In this document: one piece after another, positions 1 through 10,900 of the stretch | How the letters are laid out: the number at the start of each line of letters is the position of its first letter | Numbering within the stretch: position 1 is the stretch's first letter | Source of the DNA: Sclerotiophoma versabilis | Lineage: Eukaryota; Ascomycota; Dothideomycetes; Pleosporales; Didymellaceae | Direction: 5' to 3' | Assembly: GCA_012274445.1 (NCBI GenBank) | Contig: JAAROD010000090.1 | Location: 496,001-560,000, forward strand | Length of the DNA stretch: 64,000 nt | Made by a program: the position numbers and the translations under genes | Notes under the pieces: model-generated | Told to the model about the DNA's origin: nothing | The model's input: only the letters and a program-made list of their open reading frames with translations | Databases searched by the model: none

Positions 1-2
1 CT

Positions 3-695
3 GATCTTGAGGAGACTATTGGCGGTATGAAGGAAGTCGTTGAGCTTGTCAACAATCAGATCGCCGAGCGAGCTGCCTACCTCACTAAAAGCGCATCTTC
101 ATCCTCCGCTACTCCTTCCCCATCTCCCTCTGTCGACCCACTTGACGAGCTTGAGGAAGGTGACCTCGAGGCCGCCCCCTCCGCTTCCGCCACCCCTGAG
201 ATCGAAGAGGTACCAGAGATCTACACCGAGGAGGACCGCACAAAGATCGAGGACGTGACCGAGAAGGCAAGGAAATGGCTCGACGAGACCCGGGCCAAGC
301 AAGACAAGCTCCAAGGTCATGATGAGCCCGTTCTGACTGTTGAGGAGCTCAAGTACTACAAGAAGCAGCTTGACGACGTCGTCATGGAGATGATGATGAA
401 GAAGATGAAGCACTTCAAGCCCCCCAAAGCAAAGGCTACACCCAAGCCCAAAGCCAAGAAGTCCTCCAAGGTGAAGAAGAGCAAGGGTGCTTCCAAGTCG
501 GAGAAGCCCACGGAGACTCCCGTCGCTCCCAAACAAGCCGAGACTGAGACCGAGAAGCCTGATTCTCAGGCGAAGACTGAGAATGATGGGCCGACTGAGC
601 AGGAGTTGAGGGAGGCGCTTGAGAATGCGGGTGTTGAGTGGGATCCGGAGAAGTACAAGAACTACGTGGGAAAGGATAAGCACGATGAGCTGTAA
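3..695 (+). CDS. LHS1: 3' end of ER-lumenal Hsp70-like chaperone (Lhs1/Grp170 family)
   Basis: The reading frame is open from the window edge, so the 5' end is cut off; only about the last 230 residues are present. The C-terminus ends in HDEL, the fungal ER-retention signal. Before it lie an acidic Ser/Pro-rich linker, a helical stretch (around YTEEDRTKIEDVTEKA and the Lys/Met-rich helix KYYKKQLDDVVMEMMMKKM) and a basic Lys/Pro/Ala tail. This layout matches the C-terminal extension of Grp170/Lhs1 chaperones, which act as nucleotide exchange factors and holdases for BiP/Kar2 in the ER. The ATPase domain would lie upstream of the window. No intron is visible here. An ordinary Kar2 is unlikely, because its C-terminus is shorter and lacks this low-complexity tail. 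Confidence 0.85.
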   Translation, partial: DLEETIGGMKEVVELVNNQIAERAAYLTKSASSSSATPSPSPSVDPLDELEEGDLEAAPSASATPEIEEVPEIYTEEDRTKIEDVTEKARKWLDETRAKQDKLQGHDEPVLTVEELKYYKKQLDDVVMEMMMKKMKHFKPPKAKATPKPKAKKSSKVKKSKGASKSEKPTETPVAPKQAETETEKPDSQAKTENDGPTEQELREALENAGVEWDPEKYKNYVGKDKHDEL

Positions 696-857
696 AATGC
701 CGCAATCAGTCAAAGATGATGTAGTATATGTATTTTGAGCGAATAGAAGAGATTATACCTGCGATGTACGAAATGTTCAGATGGTCACTTGTCCTGTTTG
801 GTTGCGACCAGGGTTACGTACGGTGTTTACAGAGCAGATGTATGGTTGAAGTCAATC

Positions 858-1193
858 ATGAATAAAGCCGGTACTTTGCAAAGTCCTGTTCCCGGCCTAC
901 AAGGCAGCATTGTCGCCTTCTGAAAAGACGACAATACCCGAGTTGACTATCAGCAACGCTTCACACACATCCTTCCAGGCAACAAAACGAACACGACATA
1001 CGCCGAGATTTGTCGGTTTGGGGATGCAGATGCATCGTCCGCAGACATTGCAGTTGATGGCGACATTCCACCAACCATCTATCTCCCCAAGACCGCAAAG
1101 GGTAGAGGTGCGATAGTCGTACCAATCTATGACGCTGTAGACAACACGCGAAGACCCGCACAGAGAATATGGTATCTGCCCGAGAGCGTTTGA
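858..1193 (+). CDS. Possible small unidentified gene or remnant, with an in-frame TGA or short intron
   Basis: From 924 to 1193 the plus strand holds an open stretch with protein-like composition (for example GDIPPTIYLPKTAKGRGAIV) but no ATG. In the same frame an ATG lies at 858, separated by one TGA at 921-923. A 57-nt intron at 871-927 (GTACTT...AAAAG, weak branch site) would remove the stop and give about 92 residues. Otherwise it is a pseudogene or the stop is read through. It sits in the 3' flank of the Lhs1 gene on the same strand and is followed by a CAACACAAC-rich run. I do not recognise the family. Confidence 0.3.
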
Positions 1194-2040
1194 CCCAACA
1201 CAACCCAACCCAACACAACACAACACAGTAGAATGTCGAAAAGTTTTAAAACCCGTGGAATACGAGAGAGTGACTATAGTGTCCAAAGGGAGATAGCCGG
1301 CGAGGTATCCACGTGTAAAGTCCAAGGAATGTATAGATGGGTGTTTAGTAAGATAAAAGATAAAAAATAATAGTATTTATAATTATAATCCATGCTGTTG
1401 TCTGTGATGTTAATTCGTATCTGTGTTGTTGTTGTTTTTTGGCAAAGCAGCAGGAGGAGATGATGTCGTACTTGTGCTCTTGGATATCAACGGCGGGCTT
1501 TGATAGTAATGAGATGAATGGATAGTGTCTGGTGTAGTTACGGTGGTGCGTTCTGGTTGGAATTGAGGTTGCGAGTGGAAACAGATATATAGGATATGAA
1601 ATGATAGGATATGAAATGTGCCTTGATGGGGTTCAGTCACGGCATGTTCGTGAGTGTGTAGTTTGAGACTCAGCGTCTTGTGTGTGTGAAGTGAATATTC
1701 GAGCACAGCAACAAAATGCAGGTAATGAAACGCACAGCCAAGTGATGCAAAGACGATGAATTCCCACATTTTATTCACATCTCATCTTATATCGCATTAT
1801 ACCGTCTCATCTCCATCATCCCATCTCCACTCATCTAATTCCCCAAGCGCCATGAAAGAAAAATTTCCAAGCGGCATGAAAGAAAGACAGCCAAGCAAAG
1901 GACAAAGGCAGGGGCAGCGAATAAGGAGGGTTGTATGGAGAAGAAGCGGAATGAGCGGAATAGGTGAAAGAAGCGAAATGAAGCAAAGTACGAGGGGATA
2001 TCCACGCGTGGTGTTTCCGGGGTAGTCTAGTCGTAGCTCT
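1194..2040. other. Intergenic, no gene recognised
   Basis: This stretch starts with a short CCAACACAAC repeat run (about 1194-1228) and has an A/T-rich patch near 1340-1390. Short open frames exist on both strands, but none has an ATG, splice sites and protein-like sequence together. Confidence 0.5.
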
Positions 2041-2220
2041 GTTATTCAGCACCATACTGTTATTCAGCACCGAACATCAGCACCGATATGCAGCACCAAT
2101 ATGCAGCACCAATATGCAGCACCGTTGATCAGCACCGTTGATCAGCACAGTTGATCATCACCCTTGATCAGCACCGAACATCATCAAACGTCAGCACCGA
2201 ATGTCAGCACCGAACGTCAA
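2041..2220. repeat. Minisatellite with a 13-nt period (core CAGCACC)
   Basis: About twelve copies of the core CAGCACC or CAGCAC recur across 180 nt, mostly spaced 13 nt apart (units such as CAGCACCAATATG and CAGCACCGTTGAT), with some 15-19 nt spacings at the edges. Unit variants are grouped: the AATATG type is followed by the GTTGAT type and then the GAACATC/GAACGTC type. That suggests local unit duplication. It lies between the small plus-strand frame at 858-1193 and the 2EXR gene, and no coding frame runs through it convincingly. Confidence 0.85.
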
Positions 2221-2669
2221 CCAACATGAACAGCAACGAAAACGAGGCGACAAGGGGAGATGGTCGGCCGAGGGTCTCGTCGTAATGCAGGGCTGCACAC
2301 ACGGCAGTTGAATGGGTGGTCATGGAGCGGTGTCGGATGGAAGGTCTGGCGCGGCGGGCGACTCCTTTTGAGAAGGACCGTTTTTGGGTAGACGTGGCAG
2401 GGAGTGCGGCAGCGGATGGATCGACGGTTTTGCAGCTCAGCAAGCGTGGACGATTGCGCGTCAGCGAGGGAGTGGGTGAGTGGAATACCGGCTAACGTGG
2501 GTGCATGAACGAGAGAGTGTCTTGCGTGTCGAGTGTGCGTTCAAGGTGCTGTCTACCAGGGGTACGACGGTGGTTTCTCCACTCGAGATGTCCCCACGAG
2601 CGCCCTGCATGTCCGGGCGGCGGCGCGGCGGCGGCTCTGAAGGCTCTCCTCCGATGTCTGCTCCTTGAC

Positions 2670-4124
2670 TCACCCCTGGGCGCCCTCGAAGCCACTAATC
2701 TCCACACATATGTCTGCCCCATGCAGTCTCCTGAAGCGTGTCCTCGCATCCCCGTTGCGGTCCACGCTCAGCTCGTCGGGATACATGCTGACCAGCCTGC
2801 TGACCTCGGGCTTCGGAATGCGCATGATGCACACAATCTTGACCTCCGGCGCCTCTCTCTTCTCTGCGGCCCGGGGGTCCCGTTCGTTCGGCCTGTCACG
2901 CTCCCGCTCCTGCTCCCGCGCTTCACGGTGGCCGAGCTCGTTGCGGGCGGCGAGTTGGCGGTCTTCGCGGCGGCGTTCGCGGTGCCCCCCGAGGCCAGCT
3001 GGAGGCGTGGGCTGGTGGTGGGTGAGCTGGTCGGGATCCTGCAGCGTCTCGCGCAAGCTCAAGCAGAGCGACTCGATGCCCAGCTCGCGCTCGAAGCGCA
3101 GAAAGGTAGCGAGGATGTGGTGGTTCAGCTGGCCGTTTGCGGCAGCAGGCGCGGGCGGCAGCGGGTGGTGGTGCGGGACTGCGCCGGCGGCAAAGGCAGC
3201 AAAGGGCATCGCCGGCGGGGGAGGCGGGGGAGGCGGGGGTGAAGGGGCTTGGTGTTGGGGGTCTGGAGGAGCATCAGCTGGCGCGGGTTGGTTCGGAGGC
3301 GCAGGGTGGTGGTGGGCGGCTTGGGCGGTGGTAGGGACGGTGACGGGCGGGCCTGTGACGCCGACGGCGTGGGTGAGGTGCTGGACCTGCTGCTGCAGGG
3401 CGGCGACCTGCTGGCCCAGGGCGCTCTGCACGGCTTGGACGTGGACTGCCATGGCGGGTGGAAGTGGGCCGACGCCGGCAAAGGCGTGGGCGGCGCCGGG
3501 GAGGGCGTGTATGCCCAGCTGGGCGAGCAGGCGCGGCGTGTCTACGCTCGCACAGCGCATGAAGATGCACAGGTGCTTCAGCCTGGGCAGGTCGGCCTTC
3601 AGGCTCCGATGGGTGCTCTTGCCGCCGCCCAGGTAGGTGGTCCACAGGCGCAGGTCCTTCTCGCGGATGCGCAGGTAGACGCTGTTCATGTGCTCGGCGT
3701 GCGGGGAGGCGACGACGCGGAAGATGTTGCAGTCGCTCGGGTGGGTGAAGAGGAACTTGTTGGCGGCGTACAGGACGGGGGCGGCCTCGTGGTGGATCTG
3801 CCTGTTCGCGTGGAGGAGGCGGACGGCGACATTGTGCTTCATGGGCGCCTGGCCGGGCCACCAGAAGGGGTAGGGCGAGCTGAGGGCGAAGGCGTAGACG
3901 CGGTCGCGCAGCTCGCGGGGGAGGGACAGCAGCAGCGAGAAGGCGGGGTCGGCGGGGGGCGTCTGGGTGGCAGGCGCGGTCTGGGTGGTCTGGGTGACGG
4001 AGGGGTGGCGCGGGCGGGTGGGGGTGAGGGGGACGTGGGTGGGCGCGTCGAGCATGGTCGTGTCGGACGAGTCGCTGCTGGTCGACGGCGAGCGGGTGCG
4101 CGGGGTGGAGGTGCGTGAGGCCAT
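2670..4124 (-). CDS. 2EXR/F-box-like domain protein
   Basis: This is a single-exon gene of 484 residues starting at the ATG at 4124. The N-terminus (about 1-60) is Ser/Thr/Pro-rich. At about 62-80 comes the motif FSLLLSLPRELRDRVYAFAL, the usual opening of the fungal 2EXR/F-box-like family. It is followed by LLHANRQIHHEAAPVLYAAN, the typical block in which an observed residue or yeast-style R-Q-x-x-x-E element precedes a Y-x-x-N. A Pro-rich and Gln/Ala-rich middle (about 225-310, including a nine-proline run) looks disordered, and a conserved-looking C-terminal segment follows. These proteins are expanded in filamentous fungi and their function is mostly unknown; a role as substrate adaptors is only inferred. 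The gene is GC-rich, so long shadow frames exist on both strands. Confidence 0.75.
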   Translation of the reverse strand: MASRTSTPRTRSPSTSSDSSDTTMLDAPTHVPLTPTRPRHPSVTQTTQTAPATQTPPADPAFSLLLSLPRELRDRVYAFALSSPYPFWWPGQAPMKHNVAVRLLHANRQIHHEAAPVLYAANKFLFTHPSDCNIFRVVASPHAEHMNSVYLRIREKDLRLWTTYLGGGKSTHRSLKADLPRLKHLCIFMRCASVDTPRLLAQLGIHALPGAAHAFAGVGPLPPAMAVHVQAVQSALGQQVAALQQQVQHLTHAVGVTGPPVTVPTTAQAAHHHPAPPNQPAPADAPPDPQHQAPSPPPPPPPPPAMPFAAFAAGAVPHHHPLPPAPAAANGQLNHHILATFLRFERELGIESLCLSLRETLQDPDQLTHHQPTPPAGLGGHRERRREDRQLAARNELGHREAREQERERDRPNERDPRAAEKREAPEVKIVCIMRIPKPEVSRLVSMYPDELSVDRNGDARTRFRRLHGADICVEISGFEGAQG

Positions 4125-4182
4125 GGCGGGGTGGCAGCCGTGGGCCGTGGGCTGCTGTGTGGTCGGGGGGAGGCCAGGTGTA

Positions 4183-4241
4183 GTCGAGTCGGTGTCGAGT
4201 CGATGTCGAGTCGGTGTCGTGTCGACGTCGAGTCGATGTCG
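4183..4241. repeat. 11-nt tandem repeat upstream of the 2EXR gene
   Basis: About five copies of GTCGAGTCGRT (variants GTCGTGTCGAC) sit head to tail roughly 60-115 nt upstream of the ATG at 4124, so within the probable promoter or 5' UTR. The period is close to one DNA helical turn and each unit carries TCGA. No function can be read from the sequence. Confidence 0.75.
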
Positions 4242-4503
4242 TGCGGTGGACTGGCAAGGGCAGGCAGTGACGGCGTGTTCCGCCGTCAGCGTTCCCGTTC
4301 ATCATTGGTAGACGAACCGTCCCCTCGGGTTCGTCCGTGCTTGGCCTGCAGCCGATCCGTCTGCGAGGCATCCAAGCAGCACGCATGTCACACAGTCACG
4401 GTTCGTTTGCGTTGCTCGGCAGACGGCAGCATGTTGCAGAGATGAAGCTACTGACTGCGATCCGAACACGGCGAGTGTGCGCGACTACCTGTGCATCCTC
4501 ACC

Positions 4504-5590
4504 CTACTCCATCGCCGTGCCCTGCTTCCTCGCCTTCTCCCGCCTCTCCACCGTCTGCTTCTTGGCGTCCTCGACCCACCGCTCGTACGCGCCGCCGCCC
4601 TGCTCCAGCTTCGCCGTGACCACGCCCTTCAGCAGCTCGCCCACGAAGCCCACAAAGTTGTGTCGCCGCAGCGAGTTCTCCCACAGCCACTTGGCGCGCA
4701 TGTCCTCCTGCTCCTCCAGCCCGTCCTCGTCGCCAAGCTCGCGCGCCCGTATGCGCAGGTCGCGCACGCAGGCCATGAGGTTGAAGCGGATCTCGTTGGC
4801 GGGGTAGCGGGCGATGCGCCGCTGCAGGACGGGGATCATCTTCGACGGGAACTCGGCGCTCGTGCAGGGCCCGTGGGAGATGGGCGCGGGCTGGAGGCCG
4901 TCGAGTTCGTAGAGCTGGCCGTTGATGGATGCGTAGCTGTGGGCGCTGGTTAGCACGTGCCTGGCCGGGTGCAGTGAGGGTGCGCACGCAATGAAGTGGT
5001 AGACGTCGTCGTCGGCCGTCGCCGTGCGCTGCGTCTCGTCGACAAAGGGCGACGAGCGCGCAAACGAGTTGTGTGTTTCGCGGATCAGGTCCGAGTTGGA
5101 CAGCGTCTCTCCGCGCAGCTGGCGCCTGTTAGCCACCCGCCCGCGACGCGCACACGGCTCCACCCACCTCGGGCGGGAACTCGCCCGCAAACTCCTTGAA
5201 CTCCCGCAGCTCCTGGCCGATGTCCATGTCGCCCTCCTTGTTCAGCAGCACCGAGATCAGCGCCTGCGTGCCGCACGCGTTCTGGATCGTCTGCGCCGCG
5301 AAGAAGAGCTTGTTGGCGGCCTCGTGGTCGAAGCGGCCGTCCTGCGGCTCCTCGCCCGCCTTCTCGCCCGTCGGGTACTTGAACAGGAAGATGACGCCGT
5401 ACACGTCGCCCAGCGCGCGCAGCTCGTCGGCGTCGAGCGTCAGGAGCTCCGCAAACTGCACGTCCTTGACCCCGAGCTTCTCGATGAGGTACGTGAAGAC
5501 TCCCTGCCGACGTTAGCGGGCGTGCCCAGAGACTGCCCCCCCACCCGGCCCTACCGCGTCCGATTCGATCGTGTTCCAGCCTCCAGACAT
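4504..5590 (-). CDS. Ubiquitin C-terminal hydrolase, UCH37/UCHL5 type (peptidase C12)
   Basis: Exons (minus strand): 5590-5555, 5503-5168, 5118-4988 and 4936-4504, giving 311 residues. The introns are 51, 49 and 51 nt; the last has the branch site GTGCTAAC and is in frame, so an unspliced reading hides it. The protein starts MSGGWNTIESDA. The catalytic Cys is at about 89 in IQNACGTQALISVLLN, the His at 165 in DDVYHFIA and the Asp at 180 in YELDG, spaced as in human UCHL5 (Cys88, His164, Asp179). A C-terminal helical extension ends basic, as expected for UCH37, which trims ubiquitin chains at the proteasome. The length is close to the 329 residues of the human enzyme. The short Yuh1/UCH-L3 class is unlikely because it lacks this C-terminal part. 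Confidence 0.9.
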
Positions 5591-5873
5591 GGTTGCAGGC
5601 GTGTGGTGTGGGCTGGACGTGGGCGCGGCGATTGTTTGCCTGCCCGTTTACCTCACCGGCGAGGATGCGAGCGCCAAGTGCGGGCCGCGATTAGTCAGTT
5701 CCGACACTGGATTCCGATGCGGAAGCGGGGCACAACACGACCTCGACTCGACGGTTGCTGTCCGTGAGCCTTGTCCTTTACTCGTGCACTACGCTACCGT
5801 CCATTCGCAGCAGCAAGCGTTGCAATCCAAGGACGGCAGTGGCTTGCTGCACACGACAGCGTCCATCTAACGA

Positions 5874-7841
5874 CTAAGTGCTATAACTCCACTCGTCCCA
5901 CTCGCTCTTCCACTGCACCGGCTCCAGCGCGCCCTCGGCACTCAGCACCTGCCCCAACGCACACTCCGAGAACGTAACCGGGTGCTGATGCTGCTCGTAG
6001 AACGCATCGAACTTTGTGTCCATTGCCTCCTTCAAATTCCTCACACCGCCCTCTGGGTGCAGCTTCTCCCACGGCCGCGTGCACGTCCGGCCCTTGCAGC
6101 GCTTCAGCGTGAGCAGCAGCCCGTTCAGCCGGGCAGACAGCGAGGCGACCGGCCAGGAGTTGATGCTCGACTTTCCGGCATACAGGTTGCTGAGTTGGTA
6201 AGGGTCGGCCTGCGGGTAACGCGTTAGTCTCGAAACTGGAGTCGACTGCCTGCGAGAGCGAGACTTGCCGCCATATCGTACAGCTCGTGCTCGTTGGTGC
6301 ACCAAACCGCGTACGCAAGATCGTAATCCTCGCCGATGACGCGCACCTGCTTGTATGTGTTGTTGGGGAAGTACGACTGTCCGAAGAAAGTGTTGCCTTC
6401 CACGAGGTACTCGCCCCAGAACTCTATGTTGACGTGTTCGCTCTTCTCGTTCTTGGCTACCTGCTCTTCCGTCACCGGCATCGGTTCGCCGTCAAAGTCT
6501 TCCCTGAGCGGAATCCCCGCGAGCGAGAAGAGCGTGGGCACAATGTCCGTGTGAGACGACGGTATTGTCTGTACAGCGCCCTTGGCTACCCCAGGACCGC
6601 GGATGAAGAACGGAATGTTGACGTCTTCCTCGATATTACAGCTTTTGCCCGGAGGTAGACGGTGCTGGCCGATGTGGTAGCCATTGTCAGTCGTGTAGAT
6701 GAGGTAGGTGTTGTTGAACACCGTTGGGCTTGCCGACAAGCGTTCAATAATCGAGTCGATGAGCTCGTCAACGGACTGGAGAGACTGCAGGCGCTTGCGG
6801 TACCAGTCGTCGTTGTAGTCCACCTCAGTCTGGTTCAATTGGCGAATCGTCTTGAAGTATGATGCTGTTCCAGTCTACACATCCTCGGTCAATCTCACAT
6901 CATGCAGTGAAGCGTCAAACCTACCGTGTTGGGGTTGAAATTCGGCGTACGTGGTACGGTCACGTTCGGGAAGAGGTGTTCATGCCTCTTCGCAGGCACG
7001 GGCGCGTTGAACTGCGCAGGCCCTCCGCCCGTAATGGTTTCCGAGTGAGGGGCAATGGGGGCTACACCGAGGAAGAACGGTCGATCAGACGCTTTGATAG
7101 CATCGTCGAGAAAGCCGACAGCTGCAGCTGAGATCAGATCCGTTGAGTACTCGCCAGGGTAGTTCTTGGCTGGATCATGGTTCCGTGTCATGGTCGCATT
7201 GTAGAAGATGTATGTGCCAGGATCGATCAAAACTGGTACGTTAGGCAGCTAACTAGATAGAGGATGCAGAACTCACAGTCCGACCCGTTCCAGCCGTTGA
7301 TACGGGGGTTGTTGTACGTGCTGAGCGAGTGGCCTGGGATGAGTGAGTGACATGCCGAAACACCATGTTCTGCATACCGTTCATCATCTTGCCGGTGTAG
7401 TACGTATTGTACCCAGCCTCCTGCAGCCAGACCGGCAGATAGTCATTATTGAATCCTTCCTCGATGAATCTCGGGTATCCACCTAACAACCATCAACACA
7501 CACACACACATAGCGATACTTTTGTTTGTTCCCACACATCCAAACCTACCATACGGAGCAGACACATCAGTGACATTAGTATTATGCGCCGCCTTGCCAG
7601 TCAACAACGACACACGAGACGGACAGCACAGAGCAACGGTGCAAAAGTGCTTTTGGAACCACGTCCCCTCGCGCGCGAAATGCCTCTGAACAGACTGCTG
7701 GTAGTCGATCGACTTCAAATGCAAGTCCTGATCGTCCGTCATGATGAAGATGAAGTTTGGCTTCGTGGCGTTCTGAACAGACCCTACGACCGCTGCTGCT
7801 GCACCCGCCGAAGCGAGCAACAATGCCTGAGTGGGTGTCAT
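5874..7841 (-). CDS. Secreted arylsulfatase (sulfatase family)
   Basis: Exons (minus): 7841-7550, 7482-7378, 7333-7277, 7232-6925, 6874-6269 and 6209-5874; 567 residues. A signal peptide (MTPTQALLLASAG...) is followed by FIFIMTDDQD with the metal-binding Asp pair (36-37). The sulfatase signature CCPSR (72-76) carries the Cys normally converted to formylglycine, followed by LLTGKAAHNTNV. Further conserved blocks are YYTGK, APIAPHSE and YTTDNGYHIGQHRLPPGK. Many N-x-S/T sites fit a secreted enzyme. It hydrolyses sulfate esters for sulfur scavenging. The intron at 6268-6210 begins GCAAGT, a GC-AG intron. The start at 7841 was preferred over the in-frame ATG at 8003 because it gives the signal peptide and lies downstream of a TATAAAT box near 7920-7928. 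Which sulfate ester it cleaves cannot be told. Confidence 0.9.
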
Positions 7842-7916
7842 GTTTGGGGGAAGAAGTTGTATTGCAGAATGGAGAAATACGAGTATGTTTATGGGCTTGG
7901 CAACGGGCATCACCGT

Positions 7917-7930
7917 GGATTTATACTTTA
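7917..7930 (-). promoter_or_regulatory. TATA-like box of the arylsulfatase gene
   Basis: On the minus strand AGTATAAATCC lies about 80 nt upstream of the ATG at 7841. This spacing favours that start over the farther in-frame ATG at 8003, which would lie upstream of the box. Confidence 0.5.
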
Positions 7931-10900
7931 CTTTGCTTTTCGACATGTTGGACTTTGGCATATTGGCTGGCCCGCTTTTTATTGCGTGAGCGTGCTTCTT
8001 CATTGCGTGCTTCGACTATGTAGCCTGTTGAACTTGACATCAACAAGAACTTGACAGAGAACAACGTGCAGCGGATGCGTAACGACTTGGACGCTGGTCG
8101 AAGAACATGCGCTATCGCACAGTAATCCAAGCCGTACTGTTCCCATGCCTACCTGTTCCTCTCCCACATTGGATTTTGATATCATGTCATTGCCAAGGAA
8201 ATCGAACGTACGTCAGAAGTGCCAAACTTCAAATGGAGGCTGAATTTAGACGTGGAACATGACGTATTGCCTAAACCTGCTGTCCATTCTCGCGCTTTGC
8301 AGCCGTCAAACCGGCAACAACGCCGATCAAGGCGCTAGACCCCGCAACCCAAGGTAGCCGTTCTGCCCACTTGATGCGTCGTCGCCAGTCCAAAACGACT
8401 CCAAAAGAACTGCCGTAGACTTCTCACCGCATCTCTCAAGTGATGGTCTCTCTACGAGCTTGAGAATTGGGGTGTTCCTATAACTCTGAGCACATTCCTG
8501 TAGTAGATGATATCGGTCCCAGTTTCAGAATACGTGCTCAACTAGGGGCGCTGTACAAACGTGAAATGAAGATGCTGCCAAAGTTTCGTAAGGGTCTGTG
8601 GTCTGATGTTGGAGGTTTTGGGTGGGTTGCATTTCGTTGAGGACTCTGACCATGACGATCCCGATCTCGGCACTTTGGACTGGTTGGTACCAAAGTCTGC
8701 AGCTTCTAGGTCCTCAGCAGGTCCGATTCAACTGCTTGTCGGAAGGCCCGAGGTTCAGTACTTGGTATTGGGCCCAGTCGTGCCTGGTAGCGTATGTGAT
8801 AGGGCACTATGATCGACAGGGAGATCGACTCGGACGCACAACTATGTTGCGGAAAAGGGTGACTTCGCTTGCGCTCAAACTCTAGATCTTCCTTTGGAGA
8901 AGTGCCGTGTCCAAAGAGGAAAAAACACCTGATCTGTCCGAATGCGAACTGTCCACGGCAGTCGGACCGATCGCCTTGTCGCTCAGAAACGTTAATAGCA
9001 CCATGGAAACTTCCGCACCGACACCGACATGTTGGACAGATTGCCGATGGAATGAAACGAGGAAGATGCCGCACGCCAATCGCACCAGAAGCGTGCTAGA
9101 ACGATTGGCGAGCCTCATCAGAGACGTGCGGAAGAAGAGCAAGCCGAAGCATACCTTAGGGTTAGGAGCTTACATCCGATCCGTCATGAGTGGCCGTTGT
9201 TGTTTAATGGTAACTTTTGCGGCTCTTGTAGGTTTGATGTTTCGATTCTCGCCCCTGGCGAGCATCAGACGAGTGCTCCTTCCATTGGCTGAAAACCCGC
9301 ATCTCCGCATCGCGGACGGACTGTTGCGAAGTGGACTGTGTCAGGGTCTACGAAAGTGTGGTTGCGTTAAGAAAATAAGGCCATCGGAAATCACCTGAGA
9401 TTGTAACCATGGAGAGCAGCAACGAGTCGCGGTTGCAGGTGTCCCTGGCCATGGTGATTGATTGTAGGCAGGTTGTAGGAAATTAGGCGAGATGGCGGCC
9501 GTCATGAAGGGGGTGGAGCGCGGGCGCGGACGGGCAACGCTGCTGGCAAGTGGGCAGCGGAACTGGGACGATTTGCCTCTGCGTACTGCTGCGCTTGCAG
9601 GGTACCCTTGCATTGGAGCACCACCAGTCGGGAACCACTTTAGCTTGCTTCTAGCGCAGTGACAGGCGTCAGGCTAGAGACCAAGTTTGCAGGCCATCAT
9701 AATCCCGAGATGCCGAGAAACACACTGGCTCACATGTAGCTAAAGATGTTTAGTATTGTTTGCCGAATGGCCTTCGATGTGGGTTCAAACTCTAACAGTG
9801 CATTCACAAAAAGCAGAATATGGGTCCAATTGTGTTTTGCAGCGAATGCAGCTCCGGCGGAACTTTCCCCGTCGAGCCAATAGGCCGCGCCTCATCATGC
9901 TCTCCCTGCACAAGAACGGCGCTTGCGCAAGGATGTTGATCCGAGTCACCCTCTTACATACCTTCTGGAAGTCATGGCAACCTGTGGAACAGCCTGGGGA
10001 ACGCCTTTCTGTCAACCTCAGGCGAGACGCTTCTCACCGGTCCAGATCCCAAACCGCTGCACTTGTGGCTGTGCTTCTCACCAGCGCCATTCTGTCGCAT
10101 TCACTGTACCGATGCGGCAGGCAGGGTGAGGCTAACACATGATTTGTGTCGATCACTGAAACCAACCACCGTTCAGGCACCTGGTGCTCGGAACCCTTCA
10201 ATGACATCAAGCTCCTCTGCGCGTAATTCGCGTAATTCGCGTAAGGTGTCTAGCGTACGTTTTGGCACGTGTCGAACCGGTGCTGGGATCTTTTCTGCGG
10301 ATCGCGTCAGTGATCTGGAAGCTTTTATGCTATCGCGCACATGATCAAAGAGATATCGTTGTACGTAAGAATCTGCAGCGCAGATAGAGTGGTGGTTTGG
10401 AGCGAGTCATCTTTGACAGTATTGATTGGCCTGTTATTTCGGGCTGGCTGTTCTCCATCAGACCACAACTTTGCACGCGAAAACTGGGAAACACATGCCA
10501 GCGGAGCTATGCTAGGATTCAGCCAATCCAAAAGGAGCCAACCTTAATTCTGCCTGCCCAGATATTCCATCTCCTCCCACGGTGGAAACTGTCCCACCAG
10601 CGCCGCTTTGTTATGCTGACTATACATGATGTTTTGTTCCTTCCGTCACTTTCTGAGCTGATCTCTTGAACAAAGGGCTGTATTTACAATCCTCCTCTTG
10701 CTATTGAGCAAATCTGCAAACGGTCATCTGTAGACCAAAACGATCGGCGCTCAAGATAATGCAGTCGTGAATCGTGAAAGTTCGTCAAATGCGCGTGCGT
10801 GCATAAGCCGTTCCTGTTCCCTGGAGCCATGCGTTCGAAAATGTTTCCAACTCTTTCTGGCTTAGTCTAGTACAAAAGGACACCCGTCCTCGTGAGGACA

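Noticed and set aside
3249..4386. Long overlapping frames on both strands across the 2EXR gene (289 codons plus strand, 370 codons minus strand)
   Set aside because: They are shadows of a GC-rich gene. Composition is repetitive Gly/Val or Arg/Pro without any family motif, while the 484-codon frame has the 2EXR signature.
7842..8003. In-frame N-terminal extension of the arylsulfatase from an ATG at 8003
   Set aside because: It would bury the signal peptide 54 residues inside the protein and lies upstream of the TATA-like box.
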